Part shown: piece after piece, positions 7,893 to 16,850 of the stretch
Position numbering within the stretch: the first letter of the stretch is position 1
Layout: the number at the start of each line of letters is the position of its first letter
Source: Croceimicrobium sp963977415
Lineage (GTDB): Bacteria > Bacteroidota > Bacteroidia > Flavobacteriales > Schleiferiaceae
DNA: 64,000 nucleotides
NCBI GenBank assembly: GCA_963977415.1
Contig: CAXBOS010000015.1
Location: 1 to 64,000, forward strand
Direction of reading: 5' to 3'
Position numbers and translations under genes: made by a program
Notes under the pieces: generated by a model
What the model was told of the DNA's origin: nothing
Seen by the model: the letters and a program-made list of their open reading frames with translations, nothing else
Database searches by the model: none

Positions 7893-8162
7893 TTACTTTC
7901 TAATTCCGAGTTCGGCGATAATCGCACGGTATCTTTCAATATCTTTCTTCTTGAGGTAAGCCAATATACGACGACGCTTTCCTACTAAATCTACTAGAGC
8001 TTTTTCAGTAGCGAAATCTTTACGGTTCTTTTTCAAGTGCCCAGTAAGGTGATTGATACGAAAGGTAAAAAGAGCAACTTGCCCTTCTGGTGAACCTGTG
8101 TCGGATTCAGATTTTCCGTGTTTTTGGAAAATTTCAGTTTTCTTTTCTGATGTCAAATACAT
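7893..8162 (-). CDS. rpsO: 30S ribosomal protein S15
   Basis: S15 binds the central domain of 16S rRNA early in 30S assembly. The 89-residue product begins MYLTSEKKTEIFQKHGK and shows the hallmark SDTGSPEGQVALFTFRI and the basic tail region VGKRRRILAYLKKKDIERY. A longer frame starts 20 codons upstream at 8222, but it crosses the TACTTTTG promoter box at 8210-8217, so the start at 8160-8162 is right and gives the standard S15 length. A monocistronic unit is likely, with its own terminator before pnp. Confidence 0.97.
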   Translation of the reverse strand: MYLTSEKKTEIFQKHGKSESDTGSPEGQVALFTFRINHLTGHLKKNRKDFATEKALVDLVGKRRRILAYLKKKDIERYRAIIAELGIRK

Positions 8163-8209
8163 GTCAAAATCGTTTAGATGAATGTTATGTAATATAAAAT
8201 TTGAGCCTG

Positions 8210-8217
8210 CAAAAGTA
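8210..8217 (-). promoter_or_regulatory. -7 box of rpsO
   Basis: The minus strand reads TACTTTTG, matching TAnnTTTG, 47 nt before the S15 start codon, leaving a leader of about 40 nt. It rules out the longer N-terminus of the reading frame. No -33 TTG at good spacing was seen. Confidence 0.6.
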
Positions 8218-8232
8218 GGCAATCTTTCTTAA

Positions 8233-9102
8233 TTATTTGCTAGCCTTAGGGTTAACTTGTGTATGGGTCATTTTTAAAAAAGACGCCAACTTGGATTTTA
8301 GATTTTTCCTTTCAACTATAAAGTCTAAAAAGCCGTGCTCTAAAAGGAATTCTGAGGTTTGGAAACCTTCGGGTAAGTCTTTTCCAATGGTTTCTTTTAC
8401 GACTCTTGGTCCAGCAAAGCCAATTAAAGCGCCTGGTTCTGCTATGTTTATGTCACCAAGCATAGCGAAGGATGCAGTAACACCACCCGTAGTAGGATCG
8501 GTTAAAACCGAAACATAAGGAAGACCGTGCTTTCCTAGCTGTGCCAATTTTGCACTAGTTTTTGCCATCTGCATAAGCGAGAAGGCTGCCTCCATCATAC
8601 GCGCCCCGCCACTTTTGGAAATCATAATGAAGGGCTTTTGATATTTTATGGCGTGATCAATGGCCTTGGAAATTTTTTCGCCTACCACCGATCCCATCGA
8701 ACCGCCGATAAAGTTGAAGTTCATGGCTGCAATAACCACGTCAATGTCGTTAAGCTTGCCGTAGCCCGAGCTAACCGCATCTTTTAAACCCGTTTTTTTA
8801 ACTGCAGCTTGGTAGCGTTCGGCGTATTTTTTAGTGTCTTCAAATTTAAGAGGGTCACCGCTGCTCATTTTAGCATCGAGTTCCGTAAATCTCCCTTCAT
8901 CAAATAAAATGGAAAAGTACTCTTTGGCATTAACTCTTTCGTGAAAACCGCAGTTGCCACAAACCCAATGGTTAGCAGCATGGTCTTCTACACTGCTTAT
9001 CACTTTGCACTTTTTACACTTATACCACAGTCCTTCCGGCGTCTCTTTCTTATCTTCCGTTTTTGTGGTAATTCCTTCTTTGTTTCGTACAAACCAACCC
9101 AT
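8233..9102 (-). CDS. accD: Acetyl-CoA carboxylase carboxyltransferase subunit beta
   Basis: The beta subunit of the carboxyltransferase that makes malonyl-CoA, the first committed step of fatty acid synthesis; works with AccA, which is not in the window. The 289-residue protein begins MGWFVRNKEGI and carries the N-terminal zinc ribbon CKKCKV...CGNCG (Cys pairs near residues 29-32 and 48-51). The crotonase-like core includes FIGGSMGSVVGEKI, SKSGGARMMEAAFSLMQM and SVLTDPTTGGVTASFAMLGD, and GFAGPRVVKETIG follows. The length is typical. Confidence 0.97.
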   Translation of the reverse strand: MGWFVRNKEGITTKTEDKKETPEGLWYKCKKCKVISSVEDHAANHWVCGNCGFHERVNAKEYFSILFDEGRFTELDAKMSSGDPLKFEDTKKYAERYQAAVKKTGLKDAVSSGYGKLNDIDVVIAAMNFNFIGGSMGSVVGEKISKAIDHAIKYQKPFIMISKSGGARMMEAAFSLMQMAKTSAKLAQLGKHGLPYVSVLTDPTTGGVTASFAMLGDINIAEPGALIGFAGPRVVKETIGKDLPEGFQTSEFLLEHGFLDFIVERKNLKSKLASFLKMTHTQVNPKASK

Positions 9103-9122
9103 AAGCTATTTTTAATAAAGTG

Positions 9123-9158
9123 AAAAAGCCTGCACCCCTAAAAGAGTATGCAGACTTT
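9123..9158 (-). terminator. Terminator of the aldolase gene
   Basis: On the minus strand AGTCTGCA pairs with TGCAGGCT (one G-U pair), followed by TTTTTC. It lies between the aldolase stop and accD, so accD probably has a separate promoter. Confidence 0.75.
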
Positions 9159-9198
9159 GTTTTCAAATATGTTTAAATCGAATGAAATCTACAAACCC

Positions 9199-10275
9199 TT
9201 AGGCGATGGTGATTTCTTTCTCTAAATATACGTCTTGAATGGCATTTAATAATTGAACACCTTCATTCATTGGCTTTTGGAAAGCTTTTCTTCCTGAGAT
9301 AAGCCCCTGTCCACCAGCACGTTTGTTAATTACAGCGGTGCGTAAAGCCTCGCTTAAATCGTCAGCTGCGTTGCCACTAGATGCACCACCACTGTTAATT
9401 AATCCGTTACGACCCATATAGCAATTTGCTACTTGGTAACGGGTAAGGTCAATAGGGTTGTCGGAGGTTAGCTCGGTGTAAATACGCTTGTCTAATTTAC
9501 CATAGCTACTATCGCCACTGTTTAAGGCTAAATAGCCACCATTGTTTTCTGGTAATTTTTGCTTGATAATATCGGCTTGGATAGTTACTCCTAAGTGATT
9601 CGCCTGTGCGGTAAGGTCAGCAGAAACGTGGTAATCTTTGTCTGATTTGAAGGCTGAGTTTCGGATGTAGCACCAAAGGATGGTCGCCATTCCTAATTCA
9701 TGTGCGTATTCGAAAGCTTCTGCTACTTCTACGATCTGACGGTTACTTTCTTCAGAACCGAAATAAATAGTAGCACCAACGGCAACTGCACCCATATCCC
9801 AAGCATTTTTAATCGAACCAAACATAATTTGGTCGTAAGTATCTGGATAGGTCATTAATTCATTGTGGTTGATTTTCACAATGAAAGGAATTTTATGAGC
9901 GTATTTGCGAGAAACGCTTGCCAATACACCATAGGTACTCGCTACGGCATTACATCCACCTTCAATAGCTAGCTTCACAATATTTTCTCCATCAAAATAG
10001 ATAGGGTTTTTTGCAAAAGAAGCACCCGCTGAATGCTCGATGCCTTGGTCTACTGGTAAAATGGAAAGGTAACCAGTATTAGCTAATCTACCATGATCGT
10101 ATAAAGCGCTTAAGCTTCTTAATACTTGTGGATTACGGTTGGATGGACCAAAAAGGTCGTTCACAAAGTTTGGCCCAGGTAGGTGGAGTAGACTTTTGTC
10201 AATCGTTTTACTTTGGTGGCTTAGAAGGCTTTCTCCTTCCTTACCCAATAAATCTGAAATTTGATTGATATTCAT
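9199..10275 (-). CDS. fbaB: Class I fructose-bisphosphate aldolase
   Basis: Cleaves fructose 1,6-bisphosphate to glyceraldehyde 3-phosphate and dihydroxyacetone phosphate through a Schiff base; cytosolic glycolysis/gluconeogenesis. The 358-residue protein belongs to the DhnA/FbaB archaeal-type class I group. Diagnostic segments are LSILPVDQGIEHSAGASF, IPFIVKINHNELM (with a lysine in the barrel), the run MGAVAVGATIYFGS, and LINSGGASSGNAADD near the phosphate-binding end. It is monocistronic, with its own -7 box at 10308 and terminator at 9123. The symbol follows E. coli FbaB. Confidence 0.92.
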   Translation of the reverse strand: MNINQISDLLGKEGESLLSHQSKTIDKSLLHLPGPNFVNDLFGPSNRNPQVLRSLSALYDHGRLANTGYLSILPVDQGIEHSAGASFAKNPIYFDGENIVKLAIEGGCNAVASTYGVLASVSRKYAHKIPFIVKINHNELMTYPDTYDQIMFGSIKNAWDMGAVAVGATIYFGSEESNRQIVEVAEAFEYAHELGMATILWCYIRNSAFKSDKDYHVSADLTAQANHLGVTIQADIIKQKLPENNGGYLALNSGDSSYGKLDKRIYTELTSDNPIDLTRYQVANCYMGRNGLINSGGASSGNAADDLSEALRTAVINKRAGGQGLISGRKAFQKPMNEGVQLLNAIQDVYLEKEITIA

Positions 10276-10307
10276 ATTGCTATTGATAAGATTTTTTGAA
10301 CTCGGTA

Positions 10308-10315
10308 CAAAAATA
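10308..10315 (-). promoter_or_regulatory. -7 box of the aldolase gene
   Basis: The minus strand reads TATTTTTG (TAnnTTTG), 32 nt before the aldolase start codon. No convincing -33 element. Confidence 0.5.
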
Positions 10316-10335
10316 GAGTTTTTTCCATGCCATCC

Positions 10336-12639
10336 TCAGAAAGGATAACCTAAGGCGATATTATAAGTTAAATTATTAAAAACAGGCTTGGTAGAAATCA
10401 CCCATTCTTCTTGCTGCGCCCAATATCCAGGGTCTCTTAGTTTAATACCTGTATCCAATCGAATTACGAAGAAATCTAAGTCTAAACGTAAGCCTAAACC
10501 ACTACCGATGTATAAATCGCGCCCTAAATTTCGCAAGTCAAAGCTACTTTCCTCCGATTCTAAACCGCCACTTAACCAGATGTTTCCCGCATCCACAAAA
10601 ATGGCCCCTTTTAAACTGCTGTAGATGGGGAAGCGGTACTCTAAATTGCTAAGTAACTTAAAGGTTCCGATGGCAAAGTTGTTATTTCCAGTTCCGGTAT
10701 AAGTAGAAACTTGCTCAGTTCCACCACCCGCGCGATAAGCAGGCCAAGCCCTCAAGTCATTAGTACCCCCCAAAAAGAAAAAGCGCGAAAAGGGTGGTAC
10801 GCGCAATTCGCTTCCATCGCTGCTGAAGGTGCTTAAGCCATAGGGTAAAATGAAGCCCGCATTTAATCGGGCTATCCATAAGTGCTCTTTACTCTGTCTG
10901 TAATATTGACGGTAATCAATTTCGAGGCGGCCAAATTGATAAACAGGAACTGAAAATAGGGTGCTAAAATCGTCATTATTGACATCGCCAGTTCCGCGGG
11001 TTAATAAAGATTGTGCGTTTCCAGCGATCTCTAAATTACTTGTAAAAAAATTATAATTTTTTTGCCGTAAAGACTTCTGACCAGAGTAGGTGAAAATCCA
11101 TGAGGTACTGCTAATGAACTCTGAGCTAAAGGCTAAAACCTGAATGGGGTCTAACTGCGAAATAAAACTGTTGTCGATGGAAAAAAGATTGGAAAAGCTA
11201 ACATTTAGCAGGCTAATACGATGCGTTTTCTGCGGGCTTTCTTGCCATTCGTAATTTAATCGTCCCCCAAAAGTCTCACGATCAAATTCTACTCTAGCGG
11301 TCCGATTCGCGTAAACATTAAAACTTGACTTAGGTAACATTCTTTTTGGAGCGAGTCCTTCGGTGTTAAAAGGCAGAAGCAAACGGGGAAGTTCAATTTT
11401 TAGTTCCGCTCCAATTTCAAAAGTACGGGATAGTACTTCGCTGTTACTAACAGAAGGTTGGTATTCTAATCCACTATTTACATTAAAGCTTAGCGCTTCA
11501 CCACCCCCAAAAAGGTTGCGATTAATAATGCCTACGGAGCCTAATACGCCGTAGTTTCCAGAAGTGTTAGTAGCTTCAGTGCTCGCCGTAAAAGTGCGCT
11601 TATCACGCGGTACTAAACGTACCTGCGCATCCAAATACATTTCTCCATTTTCACCTTTAACGGTGATAAATGAAATTTCTTTCACGTCAAAAGCATTGTA
11701 GGACGAAAGGTGATTATAGCTTTCTAAAACAGCCGATTTCTTATATAAATCACCTTTCTTAAAATGAATAGCATCTACTAAATAACGGCCATTATATTGC
11801 AGAGTATCAAATCTTAATTCATATTCTTTGTAAACCGAACTATCACTTTTTCCCTTTTTTTGATTGAAATCGAAATCGGGAATGATGGTTACTTTTCGGT
11901 AGAAATATTGTTTGGGCTTTTGGTAAACTATCGAATCACCGGCACGGATAGGAATTCCTTTGATCAATATGCGTAGGGCAACTAAGCCCGACTTTTTAAC
12001 GTGAATGGTATCGGCTTCAAAGCTAATGTAGGCCTCCGTGAAATTATAATAGCCGTTATTTTGAAAGATTTCGGCAAGTCGGCTTCTTTCATTATCTAAG
12101 CGGCTAGAGTTGTAAAACTGCCCTTCGTTGAGTAGACTCTCTTTGCGGTTTTTAAAAACCAGACTTTCTAAATTTGGACTTATGGCATAACTAAGGCTGT
12201 CTATTTTATAGCGAGGACCGCGTTTTACGCGATAAACTACTTCTGCTTTCTTTTTTTCGGGATGGGTAATGATGTCAGTTTCGACTTTTACTTGAAAATA
12301 CCCCGTGTTGAAATAGTAATTCTCTAATTGTCGAGCACCAGGTTTCACCGCATTTTCATCAAAAATAATGGGCTTTTTACCATAGCGTGAAAAGAAGGTA
12401 GAATCTTTGCCGCTACCCCAGCTATGAATGCCTAAACCTGGTCTTAAGCTTTTGAAAATTAGATGGTTATTTGGTTTTTGTTTGATAACACTTTCGGCCT
12501 CAAAATTCACCTTGCCGCCATCTTCAAGATCTATTTTATAATCCCATAAGAGATACTTATCTTCAGGCACATGCCGTGTATATTTACAGGCGAACATGCT
12601 GATGCTTAAAAATAAAATAGAAAATAGGCGCCTTGCCAT
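10336..12639 (-). CDS. tamL: TamL-type BamA/TamA family outer-membrane lipoprotein
   Basis: An outer-membrane Omp85-family protein of 767 residues, expected to help insert or export envelope proteins. The N-terminus is a lipoprotein signal with the lipidated Cys at residue 18 (ISMFACKY), the feature that separates Bacteroidota TamL from ordinary TamA/BamA. POTRA-like domains occupy roughly residues 90-370 (for example VVYRVKRGPRYKIDSL and VDAIHFKKGDLYKKSAVLE). The beta-barrel follows, with RFFFLGGTNDLRAWPAYRAGGG, the Omp85 loop-6 (VRGF/Y-like) region, and the barrel ends in a terminal aromatic (LGYPF). A TamB partner is not nearby. It is divergent from the RNA methyltransferase gene, with only 31 bp between. 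Confidence 0.88.
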   Translation of the reverse strand: MARRLFSILFLSISMFACKYTRHVPEDKYLLWDYKIDLEDGGKVNFEAESVIKQKPNNHLIFKSLRPGLGIHSWGSGKDSTFFSRYGKKPIIFDENAVKPGARQLENYYFNTGYFQVKVETDIITHPEKKKAEVVYRVKRGPRYKIDSLSYAISPNLESLVFKNRKESLLNEGQFYNSSRLDNERSRLAEIFQNNGYYNFTEAYISFEADTIHVKKSGLVALRILIKGIPIRAGDSIVYQKPKQYFYRKVTIIPDFDFNQKKGKSDSSVYKEYELRFDTLQYNGRYLVDAIHFKKGDLYKKSAVLESYNHLSSYNAFDVKEISFITVKGENGEMYLDAQVRLVPRDKRTFTASTEATNTSGNYGVLGSVGIINRNLFGGGEALSFNVNSGLEYQPSVSNSEVLSRTFEIGAELKIELPRLLLPFNTEGLAPKRMLPKSSFNVYANRTARVEFDRETFGGRLNYEWQESPQKTHRISLLNVSFSNLFSIDNSFISQLDPIQVLAFSSEFISSTSWIFTYSGQKSLRQKNYNFFTSNLEIAGNAQSLLTRGTGDVNNDDFSTLFSVPVYQFGRLEIDYRQYYRQSKEHLWIARLNAGFILPYGLSTFSSDGSELRVPPFSRFFFLGGTNDLRAWPAYRAGGGTEQVSTYTGTGNNNFAIGTFKLLSNLEYRFPIYSSLKGAIFVDAGNIWLSGGLESEESSFDLRNLGRDLYIGSGLGLRLDLDFFVIRLDTGIKLRDPGYWAQQEEWVISTKPVFNNLTYNIALGYPF

Positions 12640-12649
12640 CTGAGCGTTT

Positions 12650-12657
12650 TAATTTTG
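12650..12657 (+). promoter_or_regulatory. -7 box of the RNA methyltransferase gene
   Basis: TAATTTTG fits TAnnTTTG and lies 14 nt before the ATG at 12671, implying a very short leader. A TTG at 12633-12635 is at a slightly short spacing of 14 nt. The box is back to back with the opposite box for tamL. Confidence 0.45.
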
Positions 12658-12658
12658 A

Positions 12659-12691
12659 CAAAAATACATTATGCCAAGCGGAACTGAACAA
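12659..12691 (-). promoter_or_regulatory. Promoter of tamL
   Basis: The minus strand reads TATTTTTG (12659-12666), a full TAnnTTTG match, with TTG at 12689-12691 and a 22-nt spacer, which fits Flavobacteriia promoters. The -33 element lies inside the first codons of the divergent methyltransferase gene. Confidence 0.55.
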
Positions 12692-13384
12692 AAGTTAATA
12701 AGGAAGCTGAGACAACGGAAAATTCGTTGGCAAGAAAAGCTATTTATTGCCGAAGGCCCCAAGGTTATCGCCGATTTAGTGTCGGAAGGCTTAGAGCCCA
12801 TAAAGGCTTGGTCTACAGAGCTAAACTCTCCTTATCAAGTCATCTCTGAAAAGGATTTAGCCGCCCTTACCAATTTTAGCACCGCCAATCAATCGTTAGC
12901 TATTTTTCCCTTTCCCGAACTTGGTTTTTCAAATTCCCCGCGTATTTTAATTTTAGATGGCATTAATGACCCCGGTAACTTGGGAACGCTTATTCGCACC
13001 GCCGATTGGTTTGGTTTTAAAGAAATTTATTGCACTAGCGGTACCGCCGATGTTTACAATCCTAAAACCGTACAAAGTACCATGGGTAGTATTGCGCGCA
13101 TTAAAATCGCTTACGCAGATGCGCAGGAATTATACGATTCGCTAAAGGATAATTATCGTTTGCTTAGCGCAGATATGCAGGGACTATCGCTTACAGAATT
13201 GAAGGGAAACTCTGATCAGAATATCGCCTTAGTAATGGGCAGCGAAAGCCATGGTCCAAGTAAATTTTGGCAAGAAAATACCCAAGCGATAACCATCAAT
13301 AAAGCAAATACTGAGTCTGCCATTGATAGCTTAAACGTAGCGGTAGCGGGCGCAATTTTAATGGAACACTTAGCGCAGAAGTGA
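12671..13384 (+). CDS. TrmH/SpoU-family RNA 2'-O-methyltransferase
   Basis: Transfers a methyl group from S-adenosylmethionine to a ribose 2'-OH in rRNA or tRNA. The 237-residue protein has an N-terminal substrate-binding domain (RKLRQRKIRWQEKLFIAEGPKVI) and a C-terminal trefoil-knot SPOUT domain with the three motifs: ILDGINDPGNLGTLIRTADW (motif 1), LVMGSESHGPS (motif 2) and IDSLNVAVAGAILMEHL (motif 3). The exact target nucleotide cannot be assigned; the closest characterised types are RlmB and TsnR-like enzymes. It is divergent from tamL, an arrangement common in Bacteroidota. Confidence 0.9.
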   Translation: MPSGTEQKLIRKLRQRKIRWQEKLFIAEGPKVIADLVSEGLEPIKAWSTELNSPYQVISEKDLAALTNFSTANQSLAIFPFPELGFSNSPRILILDGINDPGNLGTLIRTADWFGFKEIYCTSGTADVYNPKTVQSTMGSIARIKIAYADAQELYDSLKDNYRLLSADMQGLSLTELKGNSDQNIALVMGSESHGPSKFWQENTQAITINKANTESAIDSLNVAVAGAILMEHLAQK

Positions 13385-13549
13385 TTTTTAAATGGATGGC
13401 TTAATGTTTCCAAAGCTTTCGTTCTAATGGCATTTCTCTCATTCTCAATGCAATTTTTTCCATCAAATTCCTATTGAATTACCCTCGCTTCACAGACTAT
13501 CCTTTCCTCTCTAAAGCTTGAGGTATCATTATTTCACTACTTATCCTCA

Positions 13550-14413
13550 CTAAAGCTTAGTGAGCCTCCTAGCTCTTCGTTTCAAATAGCCTTTAAAAAG
13601 TAGATTGAGAACCACACCGCCTACAACCATTAGCATGCCTAGCAGTACCATATAATTGTATTCTACCCCAAAAATAAGTAGGTCAAAACTAAGGGCGAAT
13701 ATTACCCCCAAATACTTCAAGCCTGCTATTTCATTGAGCTCGGCCGATTGCATGGCACGGGTCATGTAAATCTGGGCCATCTGCGTAAGCAAACCCATTA
13801 TTAATAGAAGTAGCCATTCCCAGCCTAGCGGCGGTACCCAATTAAATAGGGAGATTACGGCCATTACAGGGGTGGCGATTAAGGGGAAATAAAGTACTAC
13901 CACCAAAGGATGATCACTGTCTTTTACCTTGCGAATAAAATTATAAGCCAGTCCCGCAAACATGGCTGATGCAATACCCATAATAAAGAGTTTGGGGCTA
14001 ATGCTGGCATCAAATCCTTTAATCAGGGCAATACCCGCAAAGCTGAAAATAAAGAAAAACCACTGCCACCATTTTACCTTTTCTTTCAGCAGCACAATGC
14101 CAAAAAGCGCGGTAAAAATAGGGGAGAGGTATTGCAAGGTAATGGCAGATCCGAGGGGTAATTTTTGTAGAGTGTAAAAGAACATACTAAGCGCTGCTAC
14201 ACCACAAATACCCCGTAATATCAAGAATTTCTTCTGTACGCCCCAAGGACTAATATTACGTTTTCGCAAAAAATAAAATGACAGTACTAAGGAAATTATG
14301 GATCGGAATAAAACCAGTTCCGTGGCGGGCAAACGATCTAAGAATTTCACGGTTAAATTCATCAGCGCAAAGCCAACAACCGAAATAAGCATATAGCCCA
14401 CTGCCTTATTCAT
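13550..14413 (-). CDS. EamA/DMT-family transporter
   Basis: An inner-membrane drug/metabolite transporter of 287 residues with about ten hydrophobic segments arranged as two EamA halves. The first half starts MNKAVGYMLISVVGFALMNL and has LFRSIISLVLSFYFL and GSAITLQYLSPIFTALFGIVLLKEK, the typical conserved helix and PxxxxxxxxxxxLxE region; the second half repeats this with ELNEIAGLKYLGVIFALSFDLLIFG. It ends in a basic tail. The longer frame uses a TTG at 14434 and is less likely than the ATG at 14411-14413. Substrate unknown. It stands alone between two gaps. Confidence 0.85.
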   Translation of the reverse strand: MNKAVGYMLISVVGFALMNLTVKFLDRLPATELVLFRSIISLVLSFYFLRKRNISPWGVQKKFLILRGICGVAALSMFFYTLQKLPLGSAITLQYLSPIFTALFGIVLLKEKVKWWQWFFFIFSFAGIALIKGFDASISPKLFIMGIASAMFAGLAYNFIRKVKDSDHPLVVVLYFPLIATPVMAVISLFNWVPPLGWEWLLLLIMGLLTQMAQIYMTRAMQSAELNEIAGLKYLGVIFALSFDLLIFGVEYNYMVLLGMLMVVGGVVLNLLFKGYLKRRARRLTKL

Positions 14414-14547
14414 AGAATGAAATTGAAGCGGCAAAGGTGCGCTTTTTTAAAAAGGGAATTTTCGCCATGTCAATGGAGAATTCATTTAATAGCTAAACTC
14501 AATATCTAAAGCCGAACGATGGTAAAATGGGTTCTGGAAAAACCCTA

Positions 14548-16104
14548 TTAAGAATAAAACTCCACTGCTGCTTCCGCGCATCTTTCGCCATCCATACCCG
14601 CCGAAACAATACCGCCCGCAAAGCCAGCGCCTTCGCCACTTGGAAAGAGATTGCTGATTTCAGGATGCTGCAAGGTTTCTTTAGTACGAGGAATGCGCAC
14701 CGGGCTGCTGGTGCGACTTTCGCTGCCAATAATATTGGCTTCATTGCTTAAATAGCCAGGCATTTTGCGACCGAATTCCACAAAGGCTTTTTGCAAGCGC
14801 TTGGCGAAAAAAGGAGGTAAAACCTTGTGCATAGCCACCGATTTTAATCCCGGTATATAGGAGCTAGGGTTGAGTTTTTCGGAAACTTTTCCTTTTACAA
14901 AATCCACTAATCTTTGGGCGGCCGCTACTTGCGTTTCGCCACCCGCTTCCCAAACTAAACGTTCTACTTCCTGCTGAAAAACTAAGCCTGCTAAAGGTCC
15001 ATGCTGCTTGTAAGGTGCTAAGTCTTCCATTTCAATTCCGACCACAATACCACTGTTCGCGAAGCTATTGTCGCGTTTACTTGGGCTCATGCCATTAACT
15101 ACCAATTCGTTTTGCTCGGTAGCAGCTGGAACGATAAAGCCACCAGGGCACATACAAAAACTATAAACACCCCTTTGGTCCACCTGCTGTACCAGTTTAT
15201 AGGAGGCGGCGGGTAATAGCTCATCGTAGTCGTTGCCGTGGTACTGTATCTTGTTAATAAGCTTTTGCGGATGCTCTACCCGCACACCCATGGCAAAAGG
15301 CTTAGCCTCAATGCGAATATTTTTGCGGTGCAATAGGTAATAAATATCGCGGGCACTATGACCGGTAGCTAGAATTAAAGAATGGATGGGCCAAACTTTT
15401 CCATCGGAGGTGGTGAGGGAGCTAATACGATTCCCTTCCAGCTTGAAATCTTCTAATCGGGTTTCAAAATGAATTTCGCCCCCGTATTTTAAAACCGTTT
15501 CGCGCATGGCCGCCACAACTTTGGGTAGTTTGTTGGTGCCAATATGAGGATGCGCTTCATACAAAATATCTTCAGCCGCTCCATGTTCTACTAAAGAGTC
15601 CAGAATGCGTTGTACACTGCCGCGCTTTTTGCTGCGGGTGTACAATTTCCCATCCGAATAAGTGCCGGCCCCACCTTCGCCAAAGCAATAGTTAGAATCG
15701 CTATCCACAATATTGTCGCGGTTAATCGCTTTTAAATCGCGGCGACGGCTACGCACATCCTTGCCGCGTTCGAGCACCACCGGTTTAAAACCTAACTCAA
15801 TTAAACGCAAAGCAGCCCACATACCCGCTGGGCCAAAACCAATAATGTGCACTTCAGGAGCGGCACTAACATCTTTAAAGTTAAAAATGGTTAAGGCGCG
15901 GGGTGCAAGTTTTTCTTGCAGCGAATACTGAATTTCCAGATTTACCTTAATCGCTTTCTTGCGCGCATCAATATTACGCTTCACCAAGCGCCAGTCTAAA
16001 AAGTCGCTGGCAGTTAGCTTTAATTCTTTGCGCAAGAAATCCTCCAATGCACCATCGGTGTAGGCAATTTCTGGGGATATACTAATGCTTAATTCGTGGC
16101 TCAT
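14548..16104 (-). CDS. FAD-dependent dehydrogenase (COG2509-like)
   Basis: A 518-residue flavoprotein of the uncharacterised NAD(FAD)-utilising dehydrogenase group. An N-terminal domain of about 85 residues (EDFLRKELKLTASDFLDWRL) precedes the Rossmann FAD motif GFGPAGMWAALRLIELGF near residues 90-107, then LERGKDVRSRRRDL, and the family signature CFGEGGAGTYSDGKLYTR. A second nucleotide motif LILATGHSARDIYYLL comes mid-protein and the C-terminus has FPSGEGAGFAGGIVSAGMDG, where the FAD is held. The reaction is not known. It lies 15 bp downstream of porT on the same strand, so cotranscription with ubiE-porT is likely. Confidence 0.85.
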   Translation of the reverse strand: MSHELSISISPEIAYTDGALEDFLRKELKLTASDFLDWRLVKRNIDARKKAIKVNLEIQYSLQEKLAPRALTIFNFKDVSAAPEVHIIGFGPAGMWAALRLIELGFKPVVLERGKDVRSRRRDLKAINRDNIVDSDSNYCFGEGGAGTYSDGKLYTRSKKRGSVQRILDSLVEHGAAEDILYEAHPHIGTNKLPKVVAAMRETVLKYGGEIHFETRLEDFKLEGNRISSLTTSDGKVWPIHSLILATGHSARDIYYLLHRKNIRIEAKPFAMGVRVEHPQKLINKIQYHGNDYDELLPAASYKLVQQVDQRGVYSFCMCPGGFIVPAATEQNELVVNGMSPSKRDNSFANSGIVVGIEMEDLAPYKQHGPLAGLVFQQEVERLVWEAGGETQVAAAQRLVDFVKGKVSEKLNPSSYIPGLKSVAMHKVLPPFFAKRLQKAFVEFGRKMPGYLSNEANIIGSESRTSSPVRIPRTKETLQHPEISNLFPSGEGAGFAGGIVSAGMDGERCAEAAVEFYS

Positions 16105-16119
16105 CTCCCGTAAGGGGAA

Positions 16120-16824
16120 TTATTCGAAAGTGAAATTAATAAGAATCGCGCGGGTCTGTATCGATTCAATGCCTGCTGCTAAAAAAGTATCATCTTCTAC
16201 TCGCGTATTATTAATACCGAAGGTGGCAATAATTTGCGGCGAAAACTTAAAATACTCGAAATAAATATCGGTGCCAAAGCCAATTTCGTAACTTATATCG
16301 TTTTGTTTAATTTTAAAAACACGGTCATCAACCACATCCTGATCACTTGCCAGGTCTATCGAATATTTTGGTCCGGCTAAAAGGTGTAGGCGGTAATTGC
16401 CAACGCGATCCGATTTAAATTTAAAATGGAAAGGAAATTCCAGAAAAGAGGATTCAATATCCCTGCTTACTGTTCCACGCCGCTCTGTAAAAGGATTAAC
16501 GACATCAAATTCTAGGCTGCGCACCGTGGAGGTGAATCCCGGATTGAAGCGGAAATCCCAGTGATCACCTAAGCGTAAATTACTAATAATGTGGATGGAG
16601 TAACCCGGTGCAGTGCTCGACCTTACATTGTAATAGCCAGGCAAAGCAGCGCTTAAATCGGCAATGTTTTGCAGTTTAAAATCATAATAATTTACCCCGA
16701 TAGAAAAGCCGAAGTGCAAAGGTTTGCGATCGTATTTTGGGTTGTTCTTTAAAGCCTTGCGCTGCGCTGTGGCCGCCAAGGAAAGACTTAATAATATCAG
16801 TAAGGGGAAAAGCTTGTTTCTCAC
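16120..16824 (-). CDS. porT: PorT-family protein (type IX secretion)
   Basis: A 234-residue outer-membrane protein with a signal peptide (MRNKLFPLLILLSLSLAATAQ) followed by a predicted beta-barrel rich in alternating strands, for example LHFGFSIGVNYYDFKL, HLLAGPKYSIDL and ISYEIGFGTDIYFEYFKFSP. The last residues, ILINFTFE, end near an aromatic. PorT/SprT is one of the proteins needed for type IX secretion in Porphyromonas and for gliding in Flavobacterium, and it commonly lies beside ubiE in Bacteroidota, as here (26 bp downstream). The sorting-domain protein at 35589 indicates that the organism has the secretion system. The call rests on both sequence character and neighbour. Confidence 0.8.
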   Translation of the reverse strand: MRNKLFPLLILLSLSLAATAQRKALKNNPKYDRKPLHFGFSIGVNYYDFKLQNIADLSAALPGYYNVRSSTAPGYSIHIISNLRLGDHWDFRFNPGFTSTVRSLEFDVVNPFTERRGTVSRDIESSFLEFPFHFKFKSDRVGNYRLHLLAGPKYSIDLASDQDVVDDRVFKIKQNDISYEIGFGTDIYFEYFKFSPQIIATFGINNTRVEDDTFLAAGIESIQTRAILINFTFE

Positions 16825-16850
16825 AGTGTAGGAACGTTGTTTAGCAGCAT

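Noticed and set aside
13385..13549. Small gene or RNA in the methyltransferase-transporter gap
   Set aside because: Only AT-rich DNA without hairpins, repeats or a coding pattern.
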